A stretch of DNA of 8,173 bases, from contig DGHK01000020.1 of the NCBI GenBank assembly GCA_002392655.1, forward strand, positions 1 through 8,173, written 5' to 3'. Both the position numbers and the translations under genes were made by a program. The notes under the pieces are model-generated. The model was not told the DNA's origin. It ran no database searches and saw only the letters and a list, made by a program, of their open reading frames with translations. Shown here one piece after another: positions 1-6,900 of this stretch. This stretch comes from Lachnospiraceae bacterium UBA3850 (GTDB taxonomy: Bacteria; Bacillota; Clostridia; Lachnospirales; Lachnospiraceae). The number at the start of each line of letters is the position of its first letter. Position 1 is the first letter of the stretch.

Positions 1-39
1 TACCGATACGGCCAGAACGACATCGTACTCGAAGTCTGA
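1..39 (+). CDS. Possible 3' end of a converging plus-strand gene
   Basis: Plus frame 1 reads YRYGQNDIVLEV and stops at TGA 37-39. The stretch is richer in G and C than the AT-rich DNA after it, and 9 of its 12 sense codons end in G or C, which fits the tail of a real gene. The minus strand is also open here in the aligned frame (DFEYDVVLAVSV), from an ATG at 78-76 that has no visible ribosome site, so the strand is not certain. The fragment is too short to name a product. A hairpin at 107-124 could end this gene's transcript. Confidence 0.35.
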   Translation, partial: YRYGQNDIVLEV

Positions 40-79
40 CTGTAAAGATTTTTCATGGTTTCTTATATAGAGTAGCATA

Positions 80-108
80 ATTATACTGAATTAAATACAT
101 TTTTTTGA
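80..108 (-). promoter_or_regulatory. Possible minus-strand promoter, weak
   Basis: A perfect TATAAT lies on the minus strand at 85-80 in AT-rich DNA. No good -35 exists: the hexamer at 17-bp spacing (108-103) is TCAAAA, 3 of 6 matches to TTGACA. If real, it would drive a leftward gene beyond the window. It sits downstream of the htrA terminator, so it would start a new transcript. AT-rich intergenic DNA often gives chance -10 boxes. Confidence 0.25.
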
Positions 109-127
109 CAGACTTTTGTCTGTCTTA
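107..127 (+). terminator. Hairpin, possible terminator of the converging gene
   Basis: GACAGAC (107-113) and GTCTGTC (118-124) are perfect inverted repeats around a TTTT loop, giving a 7-bp stem. On the plus strand it is followed only by TTATTG, a weak U-tract. On the minus strand it is followed by A residues, so it cannot terminate there. It lies about 70 bp after the possible plus-strand stop at 39, as expected for a convergent gene pair with back-to-back terminators. Confidence 0.4.
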
Positions 128-138
128 TTGTGATGTCC

Positions 139-186
139 AAAAATAAAACAAGAGCGATTGAAGATATAAATATCTCCATCGCTCTT
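139..186 (-). terminator. Intrinsic terminator of htrA
   Basis: The outer stem AAGAGCGAT (150-158) pairs perfectly with ATCGCTCTT (178-186). After a small internal bulge, an inner stem AGATAT (162-167) pairs with ATATCT (170-175). Read on the minus strand, the stem is followed by GTTTTATTTTT (149-139), a good U-tract. It lies about 75 bp downstream of the htrA stop codon and is the strongest terminator in the window. Confidence 0.85.
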
Positions 187-228
187 GATGATTTTGCGGT
201 TATTCCCTTAATTTGTCAATGTAAACTT

Positions 229-264
229 AATGACATTGGGCATAACCCCTGCTGTCATTTATTA
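229..264 (-). repeat. Hairpin element copy 1, at the htrA stop codon
   Basis: This stretch matches the element at 3445-3483. Over positions 237-264 against 3456-3483 there are only three differences in 28 bases, including the shared core GGGCATAACCCCT. The left arm here is shorter and decayed: AATGACA (229-235) still pairs with TGTCATT, but the middle of the stem is interrupted. The htrA stop codon TAA (264-262) forms the edge of the match. No U-tract follows on the minus strand, so it is a poor terminator; the real one lies at 139-186. It is probably a remnant copy of a dispersed palindrome. Confidence 0.55.
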
Positions 265-1431
265 CGGTCTTGCATCCTGCTTATGCATAACCGGTTTTAC
301 TTCTATTTCTTTTGTTGATCCATCACGATAAACTGTAAGTTTTATGGTATCATCTTCGGATGTGTTCTGGATGAGACTTCTCAGCTCGCTCATACCTGAT
401 ATTTTCGTATCATTAAACTTAGTTATGATATCGTTTTTCTCTATGCCGGCCTGATCTGCAGGGCTGTTCTTCTCAACATCACTTACTACCACTCCTGAAA
501 AGCCACTCAGCTGGTACTGGGAGTCCACATCACCGCCAGTTATTCCTATGTATGGCTTCATGATATATCCATTATCTATGATGCTGTCTATTATATCATT
601 TACACTATTTATAGGTATTGCAAAACCTATATTATCCACAGATGCACTTGTATAACTGCCGGAGGATTTTGCATTTGTAATTCCTATCACTTCTCCCTTA
701 TCATTAAAAAGTGCACCACCTGAATTACCCGAATTAATTGCACAGTCTGTCTGAATCAGATTCATTGCATTATTCTGAATCGTTACCTTTCTGTCCAGCG
801 CACTAACTGTACCTGAAGTAAGTGAAAATGTAAGCTCGCCCAAAGGATTACCAATGGCTACAACATCATCACCGACACTCAGCTGATCTGAATCACCAAT
901 GGTTACAGGCTTCAGTCCAGTGGCATCCACCTTAAGTACTGCTATATCATTTGTCTCATCATAACCTACAAGCTTGGCATCATATGCTGTATCATCATAT
1001 GTGGTGACTTTTATGGTATCAGCATCCTTAACTACATGATAGTTCGTCACTATATATCCATCCTCTGACAGGATAAATCCAGAACCGGATGCAGCAGCTG
1101 AAGTTTCATAGCCGAAATAATTCGTAGATATCGATGTTGTTATACCAACGGTAGAATTTACATTTTCCTCATAAATCTGCGAAGCACTCTTTCCTTCTTC
1201 TACAGTCGAAGAGCTTGTGCTTTGAACAGGCGTTTTCTGAACCGCGTCATCATTCGAGGAAAGCGCCGCAGCTGTTTCACTTATTGATTCCATAACACCA
1301 TTACTTCCAGTATTCATTTTACTGAACGCCGCATATCCTCCTGCACCTGCTACTCCGCCTAACATCGAACAGCATAGAGCTGTCGCTATAAGTTTTCCAC
1401 CTATTTCCTTAGTACCTTTTGAATTTCTCAT
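262..1431 (-). CDS. htrA: HtrA/DegP-like membrane-anchored serine protease with one PDZ domain
   Basis: Trypsin-like protease of the S1C (HtrA/DegP) family, 389 residues, expected to degrade or refold damaged proteins outside the membrane. Residues 12-34 form an N-terminal membrane anchor or signal anchor; there is no lipobox. A Ser/Thr-rich linker (about 50-85) leads to the protease domain. The catalytic triad is visible as H132 (TNYHVV), D162 (TNDIAVLKV) and S237 (GNSGGA). A single PDZ domain covers about 293-380, beginning at PYIGI. Length and layout match Gram-positive HtrA proteins. The start is set by AGGAGG (1445-1440) eight bases before ATG. It follows the kinase gene by 103 bp, with its own candidate promoter, and ends before a strong terminator. 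It is the likely target of the two-component system next to it, by analogy with CiaRH-htrA and CssRS-htrA. All catalytic residues are present, so it should be active. Confidence 0.96.
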   Translation of the reverse strand: MRNSKGTKEIGGKLIATALCCSMLGGVAGAGGYAAFSKMNTGSNGVMESISETAAALSSNDDAVQKTPVQSTSSSTVEEGKSASQIYEENVNSTVGITTSISTNYFGYETSAAASGSGFILSEDGYIVTNYHVVKDADTIKVTTYDDTAYDAKLVGYDETNDIAVLKVDATGLKPVTIGDSDQLSVGDDVVAIGNPLGELTFSLTSGTVSALDRKVTIQNNAMNLIQTDCAINSGNSGGALFNDKGEVIGITNAKSSGSYTSASVDNIGFAIPINSVNDIIDSIIDNGYIMKPYIGITGGDVDSQYQLSGFSGVVVSDVEKNSPADQAGIEKNDIITKFNDTKISGMSELRSLIQNTSEDDTIKLTVYRDGSTKEIEVKPVMHKQDARP

Positions 1432-1494
1432 ACTACCATCCTCCTTTTCTCTGAATCAATTTCTCTAAACTGGCTTCATTATAGGAGTGGTAGT
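1432..1494 (-). promoter_or_regulatory. Inverted repeat that could mask the htrA ribosome site
   Basis: On the minus strand, ACTACCA (1494-1488), a bulged C and TCCT (1486-1483) are complementary to AGGA (1442-1439) and TGGTAGT (1438-1432). This gives an 11-bp stem with one bulge around a loop of about 40 bases. The 3' arm covers half of the AGGAGG ribosome site and everything up to the ATG. The 5' arm lies just upstream of the TATAAT at 1483-1478, so only RNA reading in from the kinase gene would carry both arms. The pairing is visible in the sequence; the regulatory role is inference. Confidence 0.4.
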
Positions 1495-1506
1495 TTAATT
1501 CAACTT
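1478..1506 (-). promoter_or_regulatory. Candidate htrA promoter
   Basis: A perfect TATAAT occurs at 1483-1478, which would place the transcript start near 1471 and give a leader of about 40 bases before the ATG. At 17-bp spacing the -35 position (1506-1501) reads AAGTTG, a poor match to TTGACA. A strong -10 with a poor -35 is typical of promoters that need an activator, and the repeated TTTAA-like motifs directly upstream overlap the -35. Confidence 0.55.
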
Positions 1507-1530
1507 AAAAAGATTTAAAGTTTGATAAAA
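1491..1530 (-). promoter_or_regulatory. Phased TTTAA-like repeats, candidate response-regulator binding site
   Basis: Read on the minus strand, four consecutive 10-base blocks from 1530 down align as TTTTATCAAA, CTTTAAATCT, TTTTAAGTTG and AATTAAACTA. All have TT then A at columns 3-5, and the middle two share TTTAA. Ten-base direct repeats on one face of the helix, ending over the -35, are what OmpR-family dimers usually bind. CiaR of Streptococcus recognises TTTAAG-N5-TTTAAG; here the best pair is TTTAAA-N4-TTTAAG, one base shorter in spacing. The region is AT-rich, so chance cannot be excluded. Confidence 0.35.
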
Positions 1531-1536
1531 ATCTTT
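1505..1536 (-). terminator. AT-rich dyad after the kinase gene, possible weak terminator
   Basis: On the minus strand AAAGATTT (1536-1529) and AAATCTTT (1516-1509) are perfect inverted repeats with a 12-base loop, and the second arm ends in a run of five T. It starts inside the kinase stop codon. The stem has only two G-C pairs, so termination would be weak and partial. The same bases form the phased repeats of the htrA control region, so the dyad may be incidental. Confidence 0.3.
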
Positions 1537-2758
1537 AACGAGGAAGAGTAGCCGTGATAATAAATGTACTGCCATCCGGCGAGGTTGCCCCAATCCTTCC
1601 TTCATGCGCATTCACAATTGCCTGTGCCATGGAAAGACCGATTCCATGCCCTCCGGTTTCAGAATTACGGGAGGCATCTGCACGATAAAACCTGTCAAAG
1701 GCATGTCTCAGATTATCTTCAGTAATAGGCAGAGCAGATGTATTCTTAACAGAGAGTGTCATATGATGTCCCTGCCCCATAAACGAAAGTGATACCTCAC
1801 TTCCTTCCGGAGAATATTTGATAGCATTTTCTAAAAGGATAGATACCAGCTTGGTAATAGCATCACTATTACCATTCATGGAAAGCATGGATTCAACCTG
1901 AATCAAAAGATTCTTATTCTGAGTCTGGGCAAGTGCTGTGAAGGATTCTGCCGTATCCTGGACCACCTCGGAAACTGGGAACTCAATAAGTGCCAGAGAC
2001 TTCTGAGACTCCTCCATTTTCGAAAGATAAACCAGATCATTTGTGAGTCCGGCCAGCCTCTTCGACTGCTTTGTTATATCCTCCAGATACTCATTATCCT
2101 CTATATCCATTTTCAAGATGTCAACATCCGCATTAATGATGGTAAGCGGAGTTTTTATCTCGTGCCCCGCATCTGTAATAAAACGTTTCTGCTTCTCATA
2201 GCTTTCTGCAACAGGTCTTGTAAATCTTGCGACAAAGAAGCAGACCAGAACAGCGATGATCAGATAACCCGAAAGTGCCATAAAAATGCTTGTGTTTCGA
2301 AATTCACGAAACAGCTTTAATTTACGCCCACAATCGAGAAATGTAATCCTTTTTCCCACCGTTTCTGATGAAGCTATAAAACGATACTCTCCTTTAAAGC
2401 CCGACTCCTTATTGTCCTCTGCCACTTCCTTCGCATACTCCGCAGCTGTTTGACCATCAATTGCATAGATATTGCTGGTCTCCATGAGAATCGGATCATT
2501 ATTACTATCTAACAAAACAGAAAAATACCTGCTTTCAAATGGAGTCTCTCTCGACATTCCCGATGGAAGCCACTCCATGCCATTACTCATATCCGGAAAA
2601 ACTCCACTATATTTTGATAGAATCGAGAGAGTTTCATCCGCTTCATCAACCACCGCTCCATAACTAAAGGCATTCATCCCTGCCACGATTATTGATAAAA
2701 GTAGAAAAAGAGCCGATAAAGAAAGAGCTATATATTTAATTCTCAGCTTTCTTATCAT
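1535..2758 (-). CDS. Membrane sensor histidine kinase, partner of the adjacent OmpR-type regulator
   Basis: 407-residue sensor kinase. It has a transmembrane segment at about 10-30, an extracellular region of about 125 residues (32-156) that I do not recognise, and a second transmembrane segment at about 158-178. Only about 15 residues separate the membrane from the phosphoacceptor helix, so a normal HAMP linker is missing. The H-box FITDAGHEIKTPLT places the phosphorylated histidine at H199. The ATPase domain shows the N-box LLENAIKYSPEGS (N311), the F-box FDRFYRADASRN (about 355-365) and the G2 box GGHGIGLSMA (369-378). The G1 position reads NTSALP rather than DxGxG, a variation I believe also occurs in related Firmicutes kinases. 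Its ATG overlaps the regulator stop as ATGA, and GGAGG lies seven bases upstream inside the regulator gene, so the two are translationally coupled. The signal is unknown; the htrA neighbour suggests surface or secretion stress, as for CiaH or CssS. Confidence 0.95.
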   Translation of the reverse strand: MIRKLRIKYIALSLSALFLLLSIIVAGMNAFSYGAVVDEADETLSILSKYSGVFPDMSNGMEWLPSGMSRETPFESRYFSVLLDSNNDPILMETSNIYAIDGQTAAEYAKEVAEDNKESGFKGEYRFIASSETVGKRITFLDCGRKLKLFREFRNTSIFMALSGYLIIAVLVCFFVARFTRPVAESYEKQKRFITDAGHEIKTPLTIINADVDILKMDIEDNEYLEDITKQSKRLAGLTNDLVYLSKMEESQKSLALIEFPVSEVVQDTAESFTALAQTQNKNLLIQVESMLSMNGNSDAITKLVSILLENAIKYSPEGSEVSLSFMGQGHHMTLSVKNTSALPITEDNLRHAFDRFYRADASRNSETGGHGIGLSMAQAIVNAHEGRIGATSPDGSTFIITATLPR

Positions 2759-3426
2759 GACATTTCCTCCAGCGAATATCCCATATTTCTATGTGCTTCT
2801 ATCTGAATATCGGCATTTAGCGCAGAAAGCTTTTTTCTGAGATAAGATATATAAACCCACACCACATTTACCTCAACATCAGAATCAAGTCCCCATATTC
2901 TTTCAAAAAATCTGTCGGTAGAAATGATCTGGTGAGGCGCAGACATCAGGTACTCCATCATCTGGTACTCTTTATTTGCAAGCCGGAAGCTTCCTCCTGG
3001 AGTGGACAGTTCATAGGTTGCTCTGTTCAAAGTCACATTTCCCATCCGAAGCGATGTATCTGCCGAAGGCTGATTTCTCGTGATAGAGCGTATCCGGGCA
3101 AGAAGCTCCTTCGTATCAAAAGGCTTTGTCAGATAATCATTCGCTCCACTGTCAAGTCCCAGCACCTTGTCATCCACCTCTGCCTTTGCAGTAAGCATAA
3201 GAATAGGCATATCGATACCTTCAGCACGAACCTTCTTCAGAACAGATATTCCATCCATCTTCGGCATCATTATATCCAGCACGGCAACATCATAATTTCC
3301 TGACTCTATATAAAGGAGAGCTTCCTCTCCATCGAAAACTGCATCAACCGAATAATTACTCTTTTTAAATATCGCTACCAGAACACGGGATAAGGATTTT
3401 TCATCCTCCGCAAGAAGTATACGCAT
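2755..3426 (-). CDS. OmpR/PhoB-family response regulator
   Basis: 223-residue DNA-binding response regulator. The receiver domain (1-115) has the acidic pair E7/D8, phosphoacceptor D51 (VLDIMMP), T79 (MLTA) and K101 (TKPF), the full set expected for an active phospho-switch. A winged-helix OmpR-type DNA-binding domain follows (about 126-220), ending in the wing motif HRNMGYSLE. I placed the start at ATG 3426-3424 (MRILLAEDE) because GGAGG lies six bases upstream and family members begin this way. A longer reading from 3477 adds 17 residues (MAVGVMPLLSFYPWRKN), but these come from a palindromic intergenic element and should be left out. It is coupled to the kinase by a 4-base ATGA overlap. It probably activates htrA and possibly its own operon. 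Confidence 0.96.
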   Translation of the reverse strand: MRILLAEDEKSLSRVLVAIFKKSNYSVDAVFDGEEALLYIESGNYDVAVLDIMMPKMDGISVLKKVRAEGIDMPILMLTAKAEVDDKVLGLDSGANDYLTKPFDTKELLARIRSITRNQPSADTSLRMGNVTLNRATYELSTPGGSFRLANKEYQMMEYLMSAPHQIISTDRFFERIWGLDSDVEVNVVWVYISYLRKKLSALNADIQIEAHRNMGYSLEEMS

Positions 3427-3444
3427 ATTTTTCCTCCATGGATA

Positions 3445-3479
3445 AAATGACAGCAGGGGCATAACCCCTACTGCCATTT
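3445..3479 (-). terminator. 15-bp hairpin between surface-protein and regulator genes; element copy 2
   Basis: The arms at 3445-3459 and 3465-3479 flank a 5-base loop. In minus-strand RNA all fifteen positions pair, with two G-U wobbles and a block of four G-C pairs next to the loop. The minus strand continues ATTTTAT, a short U-rich tail, so it may end most surface-protein transcripts while letting some through to the regulator gene. The regulator ribosome site begins only a few bases further on. The same sequence recurs in decayed form at 229-264, so it may be a mobile or dispersed palindrome used as a terminator. Confidence 0.6.
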
Positions 3480-3508
3480 ATTATACATTTTCTCAGCTTA
3501 GTTATCTA
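3480..3508 (-). promoter_or_regulatory. Candidate promoter for the regulator-kinase operon
   Basis: TATAAT lies at 3485-3480 on the minus strand. Exactly 17 bp upstream, TAGATA (3508-3503) matches TTGACA at 4 of 6 positions. The start point would fall near 3473, inside the palindrome, so the leader would be about 45 bases and carry only part of that hairpin. A small inverted repeat, GCTTAG-ATAA-CTAAGC (3511-3496), is centred over the -35 and might be an operator. Confidence 0.4.
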
Positions 3509-3518
3509 AGCCTTTTTT
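3496..3518 (+). other. Small hairpin with a plus-strand T tract
   Basis: GCTTAG (3496-3501) and CTAAGC (3506-3511) form a 6-bp stem with a TTAT loop. On the plus strand it is followed by CTTTTTT, so it resembles a terminator for plus-strand RNA, although no plus-strand gene precedes it. On the minus strand it lies just after the surface-protein stop and lacks a T-tail. It may block antisense transcription into the surface-protein gene, or be an operator at the -35 of the regulator promoter. Confidence 0.35.
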
Positions 3519-3523
3519 CAGTT

Positions 3524-3942
3524 TTATCTGCAAACTCCATCGGCACCGATCCAGTAACCATCAATATAGCAGTTTGATACCATATATCCAGAACCATCGA
3601 AATAGTACCAGCATCCATCAATCTTCAGCCATGCATCCGCCGGCCACCAGCCTGAGATATCCTCTACCCACCAGCCAGTTGCGTTAGACATCCAGCTCAG
3701 ATTATACTGTGGATCCCATGATCCATCAGCATTGAACCAGTATCCGTTATAGTACTCATTCGTTGCCATATATCCATCTGGTTTAAAGTAATACCATACC
3801 CCATCTATCTTCTGCCATGAGTCAGCCGGGTACCAGTTATCTGTATCCTGAACCCACCAGCCGGTTGCATCAGACTTCCACTGGAGAGTGGCGGTATAAT
3901 TATTGATACCATTTGCATCATACCACTTACCATCAACCCACT
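3524..3942 (-). other. C-terminal cell-wall-binding repeats
   Basis: Encodes about 140 residues rich in Trp, Tyr and Gly. Two copies of a unit repeat with a 62-residue period: ATGWWV, then a Trp/Pro motif (DNWYPADSW, SGWWPADAW), then KIDGxWYYF, then GYM and GYW. This is the style of choline- and glucan-binding repeats, which fold as beta-hairpins and hold secreted proteins on wall polymers. In the Lachnospiraceae the ligand is usually unknown. The protein ends in GADGVCR, with an unpaired terminal cysteine. Confidence 0.8.
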
Positions 3943-6900
3943 CATTTGAATATTCAGTCTTCTGGTTCTTCTTGGCTTCCTCTTCAGCTTTCTTCTTAGC
4001 CTCTTCCTCAGCTTTCTTCTTAGCCTCTTCCTCAGCTTTCTTCTTAGCCTCTTCCTCAGCTTTCTTCTTAGCCTCTTCCTCAGCCTTCTTCTTAGCCTCT
4101 TCCTCAGCCTTCTTTGGATCTTCCTTCTTCGGAACAGTCTCCTGTTTCTTTAAGACAGTTCCACAGACTGAGCAGTGGCTTCCCTCTGTAAGACCAGTTT
4201 TTTCCGTTGTTGCTTCCACTGCAGGGTCTGTCACAGGAGTATGATCAAGTGCAGGTATCTCCTCAAGGCCTTCAAGTGTTTTTCCACAGACTGAACACTT
4301 CTTTCCTGCCTCGTGTCCTGGTTCAGTACAACTTGGCTCTTTTGCACCAACTGTTTCTTCCTTGTGGCCTTCCGATTTAATCTTCAGCGCCTCCTCAGTT
4401 GTCAGAACATAGTCACTACCATCTTTTACAAAAAGTTTTCCGCAATTCGAACACTTATAATGTGCCTTAGTTCCATCCTCTGTACAAGTAACTGGAACTT
4501 CAGCTATTTCTTTTCCATAGAAATGTCCCTTTGCAGATATTATCCAGCTGTTCTCTTCTATCTCCTTAGTTCCCTCTGCATCTGAATAGTATTTCTCACA
4601 TTTGTCACAATACCAATATGCACTGTTTCCAGCCTCTTCACATGTTGCATCGTTTGCTTCGTGTAATGTCATGTTATGACTAAGTGCAGGGATTACCCAG
4701 CTGTCCTTTTCTATCTTTGTTTTACCCTCTGCATCTGAGAAGTATTTATCGCAATTTTTGCAACTCCAGTATGCACTGTTTCCAGCTTGTTTACATGCTG
4801 CTTCCTTCGCCTCGTGTTCTGTCAGATCATGTCCAAGCTTCGGAATTATCCAGCTATCCTTTTCTATCTCCTTGGTACCCTCTGCATCTGAGAAGTACTT
4901 TTCACATCTGTCGCAATACCAATATGCACTATTTCCAGCCTCTTCACAGGTTGCATCTTTTGCCGCGTGTGATGTCATGTTATGGCCAAGCGCAAGTATT
5001 GTTTGTCCCTCTTCATGATAGTCGCATCTAGAACAATTCTTGTCTGCCTCTCTTCCTGCCTCCGTACATGTAGCTTCTTTTGCTGTACCATCTACATCAA
5101 CAAGATCATGACCAGGTGCAGGGATTATCCAGCTTCCTTCTTCTATTTCTGTTTCGCCCTCTGCATCCGAGAAATATTTGCCACATCTCTTGCAACTCCA
5201 GTATGCGCTGTTTCCGCCCTCTTCACATGTTGCATCATTTGCTTCGTGTTCTTCCAGATCGTGTCCTAAAGTTGAGCAATCTCCATCCCAAACAGCCTTA
5301 ATTGTCATATCCCTTGTTATAACGATGTCAGCTATATCTTCATATATCTTCTCATCAGGATCATCAATGATCTTCCAACCTTTAAGTACATAATTCGTTT
5401 TATAAAGGTTATCAAGTTCATCACCATACCAGGCTTTCTTCGGGAATGGCTTATTCTTTTCAAATATCAATGTAGAGGTCTTGTATTCTTCATCATAAGT
5501 CTTGCTTATGCCTCCATCACAATCAACTGTCACCTCATAACCATCAACAAAAACAGCTTCAAATGTCATGTCACTATTAGCTACGATTTGAAAAAACTCT
5601 CCATCTTCATAAGTTACATAACCCTTTTCATAAATCTTACCGGATGTATCACCCTTTATCTTATACCCGATAAACTCTTTCTTTTCATCTGTAGTAGCCC
5701 ATGGATATTCAGGAATATTACATCCCTTTTTCGCATAAATCGTCTCGAAAACTACATATGGATCACCATCAACTCCATAATTTGATTCAAATGTTATAGT
5801 ATAAACATCATCATCCCAAAGTGCATCCAACGTCATATCCGTAGTTGGGACATAGCCAAGAATAGTAGTATAATCCTTTGGATCCTTGCCTGTTGTTTTC
5901 AGATAATCATCATTATAAATAATCTCATCCGTTCCTTCCACCTTAAAGCCCATAAACAGTTTTCCTTCACATCTAGGTGCATCATAGGCCTCTATCGGTT
6001 TTCCAGGTTCAACTTTTGTCACAAGCTGTTTTATTGGCTGACCTTTTTCATCTTTTCCATAATCGCCATCTTCTGTAGTATAAGTGATATTAACCCAGTC
6101 ATCATCCCATACAGCAACAAATGTAACATCGCCAGTTACAGTATATTCTCCTCCGACTAATTCTCCATCAATGTATTCACACGGTTTGTATACTGTACCA
6201 TCACCATCTTTAATAATCCATCCCACAAGATTTGCTCCATCCTTATATGGTCTATTAGGTTGGCCAATCCCAATAAGTTGTATTGTTGTTCCTTTTTTGT
6301 ACTCATATTCACTATTATCATAATTTACATAAGGGCCATTATGGAAATAACCACCATTTGGATCATATTGAACTGTGCAATAATCATCAGGGTTTTTCTT
6401 CTCCCATTGCGCTGTGAAAGTAGCATCTCCTCCTACAACATATGTAGTTAGATCAGTAATTACACTTCCATCCAACGAACTCTCGTCATTAACTAACCAT
6501 CCTTCTAATGTAAATCCATTTTTGCTTGCTTCTTTATAACTCAGTTTTTCACCAGTACGTCTAAGTTCAGTTAAAGATAACGAAAGATTTATATAACCAC
6601 CATTTGCGTCATATGTAATAATTGATGCTTTTTTCCAATGTGCGGTAAATGTCAAATCCTTATCTACCTTCATGCTCAGTATATCTGAATCAGTATACTC
6701 TTTAGTATCACCACTCAAAGTCCAATAATCTATATAATAACCATATCTACTATAACAATCACTGGCTCTTATTGGTAAGTGTCCACTAAACACATCATTT
6801 TTCTTTACATTGACTTTATATATCTTCTCATCAGCACTGTAATCCTTCATATAACCTTCTTCAGAATAGAATGTAACCTGATAGCCATCTACCCACTGAG

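Noticed and set aside
130..318. 62-residue plus-strand open frame across the htrA terminator
   Set aside because: It reads through the terminator hairpin and the htrA 3' end, has no ribosome site, and has low-complexity Phe/Tyr at the end.
1366..1374. Lipoprotein lipobox at Cys20-Cys21 of HtrA
   Set aside because: The residues before the cysteines (TAL, ALC) do not fit the required small residue at -1, and the hydrophobic segment continues past them as a membrane anchor.
1429..1439. Three-codon upstream frame ATG GTA GTA TGA overlapping the htrA start
   Set aside because: Its ATG directly touches the Shine-Dalgarno site with no spacing, so ribosomes are unlikely to start there; probably chance.
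3427..3477. Upstream start for the response regulator adding MAVGVMPLLSFYPWRKN
   Set aside because: The extra residues are translated from the palindromic intergenic element and lack a ribosome site, while MRILLAEDE has GGAGG at ideal spacing and matches the family.
3524..3600. LPXTG sortase anchor at the end of the surface protein
   Set aside because: No LPXTG-like motif, hydrophobic stretch or basic tail is present; the protein ends with wall-binding repeats.
3968..4111. CRISPR-like direct repeats
   Set aside because: The 24-bp units are contiguous with no spacers and are in frame in a coding region.
3903..4244. Plus-strand open frame with SSSAFFLA repeats
   Set aside because: It is the reverse of the 24-bp AEEEAKKK repeat; there is no ribosome site or separate coding signal.
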